From: Clostridium moniliforme
GTDB lineage: Bacteria; Bacillota; Clostridia; Clostridiales; Clostridiaceae
NCBI RefSeq assembly: GCF_017873235.1
Contig: NZ_JAGGJZ010000005.1
Coordinates: 62,001 to 126,000, forward strand
Direction: 5' to 3'
DNA: 64,000 bases
A model generated the notes under the pieces. That model had not been told where the DNA came from. It did not search any database and saw nothing but the letters and a program-made list of their open reading frames with translations. A program made the translations under genes and the position numbers. This document shows positions 56,491-64,000 of the stretch, in pieces. How positions within the stretch are numbered: the stretch's first letter is position 1; each line of letters begins with the position of its first letter.

Positions 56491-56676
56491 TTATAATATA
56501 CCTTCATTTTTTAAGATATCTTCTAATTTTTGAAGTTTATCACTTAAAGATATAAATCTTTGTTTTATATCATCTTTTGATAAGTCATCATTATCAATAC
56601 TTTGTTCTAAATCTTCTACAGTTTTTAATGCGTCTTCAATGTCTTGTTGGGCTAATTTAAGATTTTCTTCTTTCAT
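56491..56676 (-). CDS. 61-residue coiled-coil protein, unknown
   Basis: A short acidic protein with heptad-like hydrophobic spacing throughout (ENLKLAQQDIEDALKTVEDLEQSI, then FISLSDKLQKLEDIL), so it should form two helices. A good AAAGGAG site precedes its ATG, which supports it as a real gene. I do not recognise it. It lies alone, convergent with the reductase-like gene and divergent from spmA. Confidence 0.7.
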   Translation of the reverse strand: MKEENLKLAQQDIEDALKTVEDLEQSIDNDDLSKDDIKQRFISLSDKLQKLEDILKNEGIL

Positions 56677-56798
56677 GTAAGCTTCTCCTTTAATATATTG
56701 AGTTTATTAATGTATATATTAATTATCCTATCACTACTAAAACGCTAGTGCAAGGCATATATTTAAATGTTAACAGTACTTATTTTATGGAGGATAAG

Positions 56799-57374
56799 AT
56801 GATTAATTATATTTGGTTTTTAATAATATTTTTTGGAATAGTATTTGCATTGTTTACTGGAAATGCAGATAAAATAACAGAAGCTATAGTAAGTGGTAGT
56901 TATGGAACAGTTAATTTTATTATTGAACTTACAGGTATATTATGTTTTTGGTGTGGCGTTATGAAAATCGCTGAAAAAAGTGGACTTACATCTCATATTG
57001 CAAAATTACTAAGACCATTTCTAAAAAAACTTTTTAAAAGTGCAGCGAAGGATGAGAAGGCACTTGGGGCTATAGTAATGAATTTAACTGCGAATATGAT
57101 GGGACTTTCAAATGCAGCAACTCCTTTTGGAATAAAGGCAATGGAAGAAATGGATAGGTTAAATAATGGAAGTAGTGTAGCTTCTAATGATATGGCTTTA
57201 TTTCTTGTTATGAATGCAGCTTGCATACAATTAGTTCCTACAACTGTTATTTCAATAAGAGCAGCAGCTGGTTCTGTAAACCCAGGGGTAATAATAATTC
57301 CTGCGATAATTTCAACTGGTGTTGCAGCAGTTGTTGGAATAGTTTGTTGTAAAATATTACAAAGGTATTTTTAG
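56799..57374 (+). CDS. spmA: spore maturation protein A
   Basis: A 191-residue membrane protein with several segments. NYIWFLIIFFGIVFALFTGN, GILCFWCGVMKIAEKSGLT and NLTANMMGLSNAATPFGIKAMEEM are typical of SpmA, a nucleoside-recognition (Gate) domain protein needed for spore core dehydration. I choose ATG 56799, five bases after GGAGGAT-type site TGGAGG; the longer reading starting upstream ignores it. spmB follows 11 bases later. Confidence 0.93.
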   Translation: MINYIWFLIIFFGIVFALFTGNADKITEAIVSGSYGTVNFIIELTGILCFWCGVMKIAEKSGLTSHIAKLLRPFLKKLFKSAAKDEKALGAIVMNLTANMMGLSNAATPFGIKAMEEMDRLNNGSSVASNDMALFLVMNAACIQLVPTTVISIRAAAGSVNPGVIIIPAIISTGVAAVVGIVCCKILQRYF

Positions 57375-57385
57375 GAGGAATAAAT

Positions 57386-57910
57386 ATGTTTAGTTATATT
57401 ACAAAAAGTATTATTCCTGTTATTGTAGTTGTAATATTAATTTATGGAATGATAAAGGGTAGAAAAGTATATGAGTGGTTTATAGAAGGGGTAAAGGATG
57501 GATTAGGAGTTTGTTTTAGAATATTTCCGTGTCTATTAGCTATGCTAGTAGCAGTACAAATATTTAAAAATGCAAATCTTTTAGATTTAGTAAACAAATT
57601 AGTTGCACCATTTTCAGGAGCAATAGGACTGCCGGAGGAGATAGTTCCATTAGTTTTAATAAAGCCTATATCAGGAAGTGGTGCTGTTGGAATGTTTACT
57701 GAAATAATTAAAACATATGGAGCAGATACATTTATAGGGCTTTTAGCATCAGTTATTATGGGAACAACAGAAACAATATTTTATACTATAACAGTTTATT
57801 TTGGAGCAGCAAAAATAAAAAAGATAAGACATACTTTATGGGCAGCTATAATTGCAGATATAACAGCTATAATAGTTGCAATTATTGTAGTCAACTGGAT
57901 GTTAATATAA
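57386..57910 (+). CDS. spmB: spore maturation protein B
   Basis: A 174-residue membrane protein of the same Gate family. SIIPVIVVVILIYGMIKG, FRIFPCLLAMLVAVQIFKN, LIKPISGSGAVGMFTEI and GTTETIFYTITVYFGA are SpmB signatures. It works with SpmA in spore maturation and heat resistance. AGGAGG lies just before the ATG. Confidence 0.94.
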   Translation: MFSYITKSIIPVIVVVILIYGMIKGRKVYEWFIEGVKDGLGVCFRIFPCLLAMLVAVQIFKNANLLDLVNKLVAPFSGAIGLPEEIVPLVLIKPISGSGAVGMFTEIIKTYGADTFIGLLASVIMGTTETIFYTITVYFGAAKIKKIRHTLWAAIIADITAIIVAIIVVNWMLI

Positions 57911-58050
57911 TATTATTCAATTTAATGTTTCAATTGAAATACATTAGAATTTTTAAGTTTTTGAGGAAATATATATTTTATAGATTTTAGATAAAGAATA
58001 CTGTTTGGGAAAATTTTATATAAGTAGTATAATTATACTTAAAGTAATAT

Positions 58051-58087
58051 AAAAAAACATGCAAATTATTATAATTGCATGTTTTTA
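58051..58087. terminator. Bidirectional terminator between spmB and the symporter gene
   Basis: AAAAACATGCAA and TTGCATGTTTTT form a 12-bp stem with A-rich and T-rich flanks. Confidence 0.85.
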
Positions 58088-58093
58088 GTATAT

Positions 58094-59248
58094 TTATTTG
58101 AATTTAAATCTATCAACAATTAAAGCAATTGCATTATCACCAGATACATTACAAGCAGTTCCAAAGCTATCTTGAGTTATATATAAAGCTATCATTAAAG
58201 CAAGTTGAGCTTCACTAAAACCAAGATTTGCTTGTAAAACTCCAAGGGCAGCCATAACTGCTCCACCAGGAACTCCAGGAGCTGCAATCATAGTTACACC
58301 AAGCATTGCAATAAAGCCAGCAAATTGAGGGAATGTAAAAGACATTCCATTTAGTAGCATAACTGCAATAGAACAACAAGTAAGAGTTATTGTACTACCT
58401 GATAAATGAATTGTTGCACATAATGGGACTACAAATTCACGAACTCCTTTTGAAACTCCATTTTTTTCTGCAACATTAAGATTTACTGGAATAGTTGCAG
58501 CGGAAGATTGAGTTCCAAGTGCTGTTAAATATCCAGCTACTTGATTTTTAAGAAGAACAAATAAGTTTTTCTTGCTAGCAGATGCTGCTAAAGTAAATTG
58601 TAATAAGATTATACAGAAATGAAGTAATAATATTATTAAGAAAACTTTCCAAAATACAGAAAATATACTTTGAACTTCTCCTGTATAAGTCATATTTGCA
58701 AATATACCTAAAATATGTAGTGGAATTAAAGGTATTATAATAACTTTTATAACCTTTTGAACTATTTCTTGAAATTCAAAAGCTATATTATAAAGAGTAC
58801 GTCCTTTTATTGCAGATATACCAAGGCCTAATAAGAAAGCTAAAATTAAAGCTGTCATTACTGGCATTAAAGGTGGCATCTCAACAATAAATAGTGGAGA
58901 TAATAATTTTTTTTCAGGATTATCTGCACTAAATGATATTGCTTTTGTAATAAACATAGGAAATATTTTTGATGATACAAAATAAGCAAAAAAACCTGCA
59001 ATAAGTGTTGATCCATAAGATAGTAATGTTGTAAGACCAAGCATCTTACCAGCAGAACCTCCAAGATCAGCAATACCGCAAATTACAAAACCTAATATTA
59101 TAAGTGGTATTACAAATCCAAGGAAGTTACCAAATATTGAATTAAATGTTGCAAGGATTCTAATAAATCCTTCTGGCATAAAGTTTCCAATTATTACTCC
59201 TAATATAATTGCGATTATTAATTTAGGAATTAAACCTAATTTTTTCAT
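58094..59248 (-). CDS. dicarboxylate/amino acid:cation symporter (DAACS family)
   Basis: A 384-residue membrane protein with about eight segments. KKLGLIPKLIIAIILGVIIGN opens it. LTALGTQSSAATIPV is the Ser-rich first re-entrant loop and SGSTITLTCCSIAVML, GVPGGAVMAALGVL and DSFGTACNVSGDNAIALI belong to the substrate and sodium sites. It probably takes up glutamate, aspartate, serine or a dicarboxylate with sodium or protons. Start at 59248, seven bases after AGGAGG. Confidence 0.92.
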   Translation of the reverse strand: MKKLGLIPKLIIAIILGVIIGNFMPEGFIRILATFNSIFGNFLGFVIPLIILGFVICGIADLGGSAGKMLGLTTLLSYGSTLIAGFFAYFVSSKIFPMFITKAISFSADNPEKKLLSPLFIVEMPPLMPVMTALILAFLLGLGISAIKGRTLYNIAFEFQEIVQKVIKVIIIPLIPLHILGIFANMTYTGEVQSIFSVFWKVFLIILLLHFCIILLQFTLAASASKKNLFVLLKNQVAGYLTALGTQSSAATIPVNLNVAEKNGVSKGVREFVVPLCATIHLSGSTITLTCCSIAVMLLNGMSFTFPQFAGFIAMLGVTMIAAPGVPGGAVMAALGVLQANLGFSEAQLALMIALYITQDSFGTACNVSGDNAIALIVDRFKFK

Positions 59249-59487
59249 ATGTATTCCTCCTGTGGACAAGTGTATTTTATATGATATTATAAGAATGTGA
59301 CATAAAAGTCAATTATTTATTGTAAAATATAATTATAAAGAGGAAATAAGTATAAAAAGAAGAATAACAATAATTATATGCAGATTAATAGATAATATGC
59401 TTGCAAATAAAAATAATAAGGGAAAATTAAATTTTAACGAAAAACAAATTGTGGGATTTGTTTTTAATTTGTGGGAGAGGTTTTAAT

Positions 59488-59928
59488 ATGACTGAAGAAA
59501 AATTTTATATAGTTAATGAATCGGTATTACCTACAGTGTTTTATAAAGTTATAGAGGTTAAAGAACTATTAAACACAGGAAAAGTAAAAGATATATCAGA
59601 AGGAGTAAAAAAAGTTGGAATAAGTAGGAGCACTTATTACAAATATAAAGATTCTGTTTTTTTTATGGCAGAGGGAGTTAATAGTAAGAAGATAACTATT
59701 GTACTTTTATTAGCTCATAAATCTGGAGTTTTATCAAAAGTATTAGATTTTATAGCAACAAGACAATTAAATATATTAACAATAAATCAAGATATACCAA
59801 TAAATATGACAGCTAACGTAACTATAACATTAGATGTTTCTAAAATTAAGGGGGATGTTAAAAACTTCTTATATAAAATAAGTGAAATAGAAGATGTTAT
59901 AAAGGTTAGAGTTTTAACTGTTGAATAA
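59488..59928 (+). CDS. ACT domain-containing protein, UPF0735/PheB type
   Basis: A 146-residue cytoplasmic protein. Its first half (ISEGVKKVGISRSTYYKYKDSVFF) looks like a small helix-turn-helix and the second half is an ACT domain (LLLAHKSGVLSKVLDFIATRQLNILTINQ) that usually binds an amino acid. This is the PheB/UPF0735 family, a likely amino-acid sensing regulator. Start ATG 59488 after GGGAGAGG. An aminopeptidase gene follows 18 bases later. Confidence 0.85.
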   Translation: MTEEKFYIVNESVLPTVFYKVIEVKELLNTGKVKDISEGVKKVGISRSTYYKYKDSVFFMAEGVNSKKITIVLLLAHKSGVLSKVLDFIATRQLNILTINQDIPINMTANVTITLDVSKIKGDVKNFLYKISEIEDVIKVRVLTVE

Positions 59929-59946
59929 AATTTTGGAGGGATTAGT

Positions 59947-61197
59947 ATGAAAAACGATGTATTTAAGTTAAACAGAGAAAGATTAGCTGAGAAGTTAGAA
60001 GATAACTCTTTGCTTATTCTTTTTGCTGGAAAAGCACCAAAGAAAACAGCAGATGAACAATATCAATTTACACCAAACAGAAATTTTTATTATGTAACAG
60101 GTATAGATGAGGAAGATCATATATTTGTTATGGGAAAATTTGATGGAAAAGTAATAGAAAAAATGTTTATAAAAGAAATTGATCTTGAAATGGAAAAATG
60201 GTATGGAAAGACAATAAGAAAAGAAGAAGTTTTTGAAGTAAGTAAAATAGAAGATGTTCAATACTTAGGAGATTTAAAGCCATTCTTAAATAAGATATTA
60301 AATGAAAAGGTAGAAATGAATATTTATTTAGATTTAGAAAGAGATGCATTTGAAAGCCTTCCTTCTGTAAGTAGTTCATTTTGTAAAAAACTTAGAAATA
60401 AATATCCTCAAGTTACAATAAAGAATGTATTTCAATTATTTGCTCCTTTAAGACTTGTAAAGAGTCCTGAGGAAATAAATGAAATGCAAAAGGCTATAGA
60501 TATAACAATTAAAGGTGTAGAATCACTTATGAAAAACTCTAAAGCTGGAATGAAAGAATATGAATATGAAGCATATTTTGAATTTGAATGTAAGAAAAAT
60601 GGAGTAAAGGATTATGCATTTAAAACTATTGCAGCAGCAGGAAAAAATGCAACAATACTTCATTATGTTGATAATGATGCAGAAGCTAAAGATGGAGATT
60701 TAATTCTTTTTGATTTAGGTGCACAAGTTAACTATTATAATGGGGACATTTCAAGAACATTCCCTGTAAATGGTAAGTTTACTCAAAGACAAAAGGAAGT
60801 TTATGAAGCTGTACTTAGAGTAAATGAAAAAGTAATAGATGCATTAAAACCTGGAGTTAAATTCTTAGAAATTAACAAACAATCAAGAGAGTGGATTGCA
60901 GAAGAGTGTGTAAATCTTGGATTAATAGATAATTTAGAAGAAGTATCTAAATATTATTGGCATAGTATAGGTCATAGTTTAGGATTAGATACTCATGACA
61001 TTGAAAATGTAGGAAGAGATACTATATTAGAACCAGGAATGGTATATACAGTAGAACCAGGAATTTATATAGGAGAAGAAGGAATTGGAGTAAGAATTGA
61101 AGATGATGTATTAATAACAGAAAATGGTAATGAAGTTCTTACTAAAGAAATGATTAAAAGTGTTAAAGAAATAGAAGATTTTATGGCGAAATGTTAA
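59947..61197 (+). CDS. pepP: Xaa-Pro aminopeptidase (M24B)
   Basis: A 416-residue metalloprotease that removes N-terminal residues next to proline. The N-terminal aminopeptidase P domain includes FAGKAPKKTADEQYQFTPNRNFYY. The catalytic M24 domain shows the metal ligands: FDLGAQVNYYNGDISRTFP (two Asp), HSIGHSLGLDTHD (His), VEPGIYIG (Glu) and VRIEDDVLIT (Glu). Full length. GGAGGG precedes the ATG. Probably co-transcribed with the ACT protein gene. Confidence 0.92.
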   Translation: MKNDVFKLNRERLAEKLEDNSLLILFAGKAPKKTADEQYQFTPNRNFYYVTGIDEEDHIFVMGKFDGKVIEKMFIKEIDLEMEKWYGKTIRKEEVFEVSKIEDVQYLGDLKPFLNKILNEKVEMNIYLDLERDAFESLPSVSSSFCKKLRNKYPQVTIKNVFQLFAPLRLVKSPEEINEMQKAIDITIKGVESLMKNSKAGMKEYEYEAYFEFECKKNGVKDYAFKTIAAAGKNATILHYVDNDAEAKDGDLILFDLGAQVNYYNGDISRTFPVNGKFTQRQKEVYEAVLRVNEKVIDALKPGVKFLEINKQSREWIAEECVNLGLIDNLEEVSKYYWHSIGHSLGLDTHDIENVGRDTILEPGMVYTVEPGIYIGEEGIGVRIEDDVLITENGNEVLTKEMIKSVKEIEDFMAKC

Positions 61198-61213
61198 TAA
61201 ATTATATACAAAA

Positions 61214-61249
61214 CATTAAAATTATATTGATAGCGATATAATTTTAATG
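61214..61249 (+). terminator. Hairpin after pepP
   Basis: CATTAAAATTATAT and ATATAATTTTAATG form a perfect 14-bp stem with an 8-base loop. The following T run is weak. Confidence 0.55.
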
Positions 61250-61281
61250 TATAATTACATTAATTAACAAGTGAATAATTA

Positions 61282-61452
61282 GAAGAGGTAGAGGCGCAAT
61301 ATTTAAAAGTACTATTATTGAGGTAAGCACAATGAAGTAATAGGAAAGGAAATATTGCCGAAGGATGTAATCAATGCTTTAAGATTACAATCCTGGGCTT
61401 ATGTAAAATATGCATAAGACTGTCACAAAAGATATTTGTGGTGAGCTATCAT
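61282..61452 (+). promoter_or_regulatory. Lysine riboswitch (L box)
   Basis: The conserved lysine aptamer order is present: AGAGGTAGAGGCGC (start), GAGGTAAGCAC, GGAAAGGAAATATTGCCGAA, CTGGGCTTATGTA, CATAAGACTGTCAC and the closing GTGGTGAGCTATC. It lies between pepP and an NhaC-type transporter gene and is followed by a terminator. Confidence 0.93.
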
Positions 61453-61478
61453 TCAACGGATTTTTGCACATATAGCAT

Positions 61479-61513
61479 AGAACCTTGAGTGTTATCTCAA
61501 GGTTCTTTTTTTT
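61479..61513 (+). terminator. Terminator of the lysine riboswitch
   Basis: AGAACCTTGAG and CTCAAGGTTCT pair around a short loop, followed by eight T. It should form when lysine is bound, stopping transcription before the transporter gene. Confidence 0.88.
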
Positions 61514-61573
61514 ACATTAAAGTAAATGATGGGCCTCTAAATATTCACAAAATTATTTAAGGGGGATTCAATC

Positions 61574-63286
61574 ATGAAAAAAAGAAATTATTTGGTATTT
61601 TTTTTAACGTTTATCTTAATGATGAGTATGTCAACAGTTGTTTTTGCAGCAGAGGTAGATCCGGGAACTTTAAATGCAGACAAGTTTGGAATATGGACAA
61701 TCATTCCACCTTTAGTTGCAATTATATTAGCATTTATAACTAAAAATGTTGTTATTTCTTTATTTATTGGAACATTAGCAGGATGTTTTATGCTTCAAAT
61801 TTTAGATCATAACGCATTTATATCATTAATACAAGCATTCTTAGACTTTATTCAAAGAGTATTAAGTTCTTTAGCAGATCCATGGAATGCTGGTATTATA
61901 CTTCAAGTTTTAGCAATAGGTGGAGTTATAAATTTAGTTGCAAAAATGGGAGGGGCAAAGGCTATAGCAGAAGCATTAGCTAAGAGAGCAAAAACTCCAA
62001 GAAGTGCCCAACTTGTAACTTGGTTTTTAGGAATTTTAGTATTCTTTGATGACTATGCAAATTCATTAATTGTTGGACCTATAATGAAACCTGTTGCAGA
62101 CAAATTAAAGGTTTCAAGGGAAAGACTTGCTTTTATAATTGATGCAACAGCAGCACCAATTGCAGGACTTGCAATTATTTCAACATGGATTGGACTTGAA
62201 GTTGGACTTATAAATGATTCATTTACTCAAATAGGAGTTAAAGTAGATGCCTTTGGAGTATTTTTAGAAACTATTCCTTATAGGTTTTATAATATATTAA
62301 TACTTGCCTTTGTTGTTATAACAACAATTATGCTTAGAGATTTTGGTCCTATGAGGAAGGCAGAAATTAGAGCGAGAAAAGGAATAAAGGATAAAAAATC
62401 AGAACTTGAAAGTATTAGTGTAAATGAAGAAATGGAAGTAAAAGAGGGGGTAAAATTAAGTATATGGAATGCAATTATTCCAATAGGTACACTTATAATT
62501 TCGGCACTTATAAGTTTTTATTATAGTGGATATTCAGCAATAATGGCTGGAAAAGATGTAGCCCTTCAAAAAATATTAACTGAAGCACCATTTTCATTTA
62601 ATGCAGTGCAGCAATCCTTTAGTGCAGCAGATGCATCAACTGCTCTTTTCCAATCAGCAGTATTTGCTTCAATAGTTGCAATAGCAATGGGAGTTCTTAA
62701 AAAGATATTTACGGTGTCAGAGGCAGTAGATGCTTGGATTGATGGAATGAAGGGACTTATAATTACAGGAGTAATACTTTTACTTGCTTGGTCATTAAGT
62801 TCAGTAATAAAGGATTTAGGTACAGCAAAATATTTAGTAACATTATTATCTGGCTCAATACCACAGTTTTTACTTCCAAGTATAATATTTGTATTAGGTG
62901 CAGTAATATCCTTTGCAACAGGAACTGCCTATGGAACAATGGGAATACTTATGCCACTTGCAATACCTTTAGCTCATTCAATATCACCAGATATGGGATA
63001 TATTATAGTAAGTACAAGTGCAGTACTTACAGGAGCAATATTTGGAGATCACTGTTCACCAATATCAGATACAACAATTCTTTCATCAATGGGGTCTGGT
63101 TGTGATCATATAGAACACGTAAGGACTCAAATGTGGTATGCATTATTTGTTGGAGGAATAACAATTATATTTGGATATATTCCAGTAGGATTAAATATAC
63201 CAATATATATTGTACTTCCAGTAGCAATAATTATAATTGCAATAGCTGTAAGATTTATTGGAAAACCAGTAGATAATGTAGAGTAA
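61574..63286 (+). CDS. NhaC-family transporter under lysine control, likely lysine transporter
   Basis: A 570-residue membrane protein with about 12 segments, preceded by a signal-like hydrophobic N-terminus (YLVFFLTFILMMSMSTVVFA, then AEV). IWTIIPPLVAIILAFITKNVV, FFDDYANSLIVGPIMKPVADKL and FGDHCSPISDTTILSSMGS are NhaC-type motifs. NhaC exchangers move sodium and protons, but members behind lysine riboswitches have been proposed as lysine transporters, and that is the best reading here. GGGGG precedes the ATG. Confidence 0.87.
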   Translation: MKKRNYLVFFLTFILMMSMSTVVFAAEVDPGTLNADKFGIWTIIPPLVAIILAFITKNVVISLFIGTLAGCFMLQILDHNAFISLIQAFLDFIQRVLSSLADPWNAGIILQVLAIGGVINLVAKMGGAKAIAEALAKRAKTPRSAQLVTWFLGILVFFDDYANSLIVGPIMKPVADKLKVSRERLAFIIDATAAPIAGLAIISTWIGLEVGLINDSFTQIGVKVDAFGVFLETIPYRFYNILILAFVVITTIMLRDFGPMRKAEIRARKGIKDKKSELESISVNEEMEVKEGVKLSIWNAIIPIGTLIISALISFYYSGYSAIMAGKDVALQKILTEAPFSFNAVQQSFSAADASTALFQSAVFASIVAIAMGVLKKIFTVSEAVDAWIDGMKGLIITGVILLLAWSLSSVIKDLGTAKYLVTLLSGSIPQFLLPSIIFVLGAVISFATGTAYGTMGILMPLAIPLAHSISPDMGYIIVSTSAVLTGAIFGDHCSPISDTTILSSMGSGCDHIEHVRTQMWYALFVGGITIIFGYIPVGLNIPIYIVLPVAIIIIAIAVRFIGKPVDNVE

Positions 63287-63324
63287 AAAAAGTAATTAAT
63301 TATATTAACTAAATAAATTTTATT

Positions 63325-63391
63325 AAAAAGCAAAATAGTAAACTTTTATGGATTTATATAAATTTCATAAGTTTATGGTTTTGCTTTTTTT
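63325..63391 (+). terminator. Terminator after the NhaC-type gene
   Basis: AAAAGCAAAA (63326-63335) pairs with TTTTGCTTTT (63379-63388), with an inner AAACTTTTATG and CATAAGTTT pair, followed by T. Confidence 0.78.
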
Positions 63392-63513
63392 GTTGTAGTA
63401 AATTTTAAGAAAAATATTTATATAATAGATTTAGTCTATTTTAAATAAATGTATCATTAAACAAATTAAAATAATATCTTAATAAAGAGATAGAAATAAG
63501 TTCAGGAGAAGTT

Positions 63514-64000
63514 ATGAGAAATAGAAATGTTATGAAAAATAGTGATATGTTTTCTAACATATTTGCTCAAACATTTTCAACCATTATAAATGATACAAAC
63601 CTTATAGATAATTTATTTAATAGTTTTTTTAGTGAAGATACATTTCAAAATATTAATTTAGGTGAAAATTTAATAAAGGTTAATATAAAAAATGAAAAAG
63701 ATAAGTATTTAATTGAAGGGGTATTTCCAGGAATAGAAAGAAAAGATATAAGAATTGATTATAAAGATGATTATATATATTTAAATGTTAATAGAAAGCA
63801 AGTTTATTCAAATGGATATAATATGTCTATGGTAGTTATGCAGTATGGGGATGGGTTTAGTAAGGAATTTTTTGTACCAAACGGAGATATATCTAAGATG
63901 AATGCTTCATTTAAAAATCATAGGTTAAGATTAGAACTTCCTAAATTGAATATAGAATCTTTTGATGATAATTGTAATATTATAGATGTAGTAGATTTTA
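63514..64000 (+). CDS. Hsp20/alpha-crystallin family heat shock protein (partial at window edge)
   Basis: The frame is open from ATG 63514, ten bases after AGGAGA, to the end of the window, giving 162 residues without a stop. An N-terminal flexible part (MFSNIFAQTFSTIINDTNL) leads to an alpha-crystallin domain: EKDKYLIEGVFPGIERKDI, IYLNVNRK, SKEFFVPNGDISKMNASFKN and HRLRLELPK. Such proteins hold unfolded proteins under heat stress. No CIRCE element is visible in the 120 bases upstream. The C-terminal end is not seen. Confidence 0.88.
   Translation, partial: MRNRNVMKNSDMFSNIFAQTFSTIINDTNLIDNLFNSFFSEDTFQNINLGENLIKVNIKNEKDKYLIEGVFPGIERKDIRIDYKDDYIYLNVNRKQVYSNGYNMSMVVMQYGDGFSKEFFVPNGDISKMNASFKNHRLRLELPKLNIESFDDNCNIIDVVDF

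Noticed and set aside
1..64000. CRISPR arrays, insertion sequences, prophage, tRNA or rRNA genes
   Set aside because: No spaced direct repeats, transposase, integrase, cloverleaf or ribosomal sequence was recognised; operons are continuous and codon use looks uniform.

Overview
The window is very AT-rich, its genes begin with ATG, GTG or TTG behind strong AGGAGG-type ribosome sites, and intergenic regions carry many T-tailed hairpins. Together with the spore germination pair (Csp-type protease plus SleC), spmA/spmB, LevR-type and CcpA regulators, rubrerythrin and the riboregulators (T-box, lysine riboswitch, PyrR-type leader), this points to a spore-forming Clostridium sensu stricto of the C. 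perfringens/C. baratii type. It reads as ordinary chromosome. I see no tRNA, rRNA, insertion sequence, prophage or CRISPR array.

Layout. 1-2050: end of proA, an ElaA-like acetyltransferase and a membrane-anchored TraB/GumN protein. 2139-8440: a galactitol-type PTS (IIA, IIB, IIC) with a fuculose-phosphate-type aldolase, divergent from a 926-residue LevR-type activator; the intergenic region holds a near-perfect sigma-54 promoter and a 10-bp inverted repeat. 8497-12050: a short-chain dehydrogenase, a HAD phosphatase and a NatAB-like ABC exporter. 12180-16910: a PyrR-type leader and carAB. 17019-21200: a small gene under two LexA-type operators, a long glutamine synthetase with an unusual leader, murI, and a DUF4325 gene with a Rex-like site over its promoter.

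21490-33530 is a catabolic region for unsaturated uronides from host glycosaminoglycans: an IclR regulator, KDPG aldolase, KDG kinase, two GH88 unsaturated glucuronyl hydrolases, kduI, kduD, a LUD-domain protein, EIIC and EIID, a YajC-like protein and a sodium/solute symporter. EIIA and EIIB are missing. The 480 bp before kdgA hold two copies of a promoter-operator module.

33648-48600: a PAP2 phosphatase with a DedA protein, cyclophilin, a LexA-like regulator without its catalytic serine, a fused double Csp protease next to sleC, a YkvI-type permease, a lipoprotein, a radical SAM protein, comB, rubrerythrin, a GltD-like flavoprotein, a 49-residue gene and a BFD-like protein. 48810-64000: T-box-controlled ileS of the eukaryote-like type, ccpA, a thioredoxin-fold protein without CxxC, a MATE exporter, a short siroheme reductase-like protein, spmAB, a dicarboxylate/amino-acid symporter, an ACT protein, an M24 peptidase, a lysine riboswitch before an NhaC-type transporter, and the start of an hsp20 gene.

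The most interesting items are the fused Csp protease with two complete proprotease units and two apparently intact catalytic triads beside sleC, the duplicated promoter-operator module of the uronate operon, and the glutamine synthetase leader, where a hairpin separates the only good ribosome site from the start codon.
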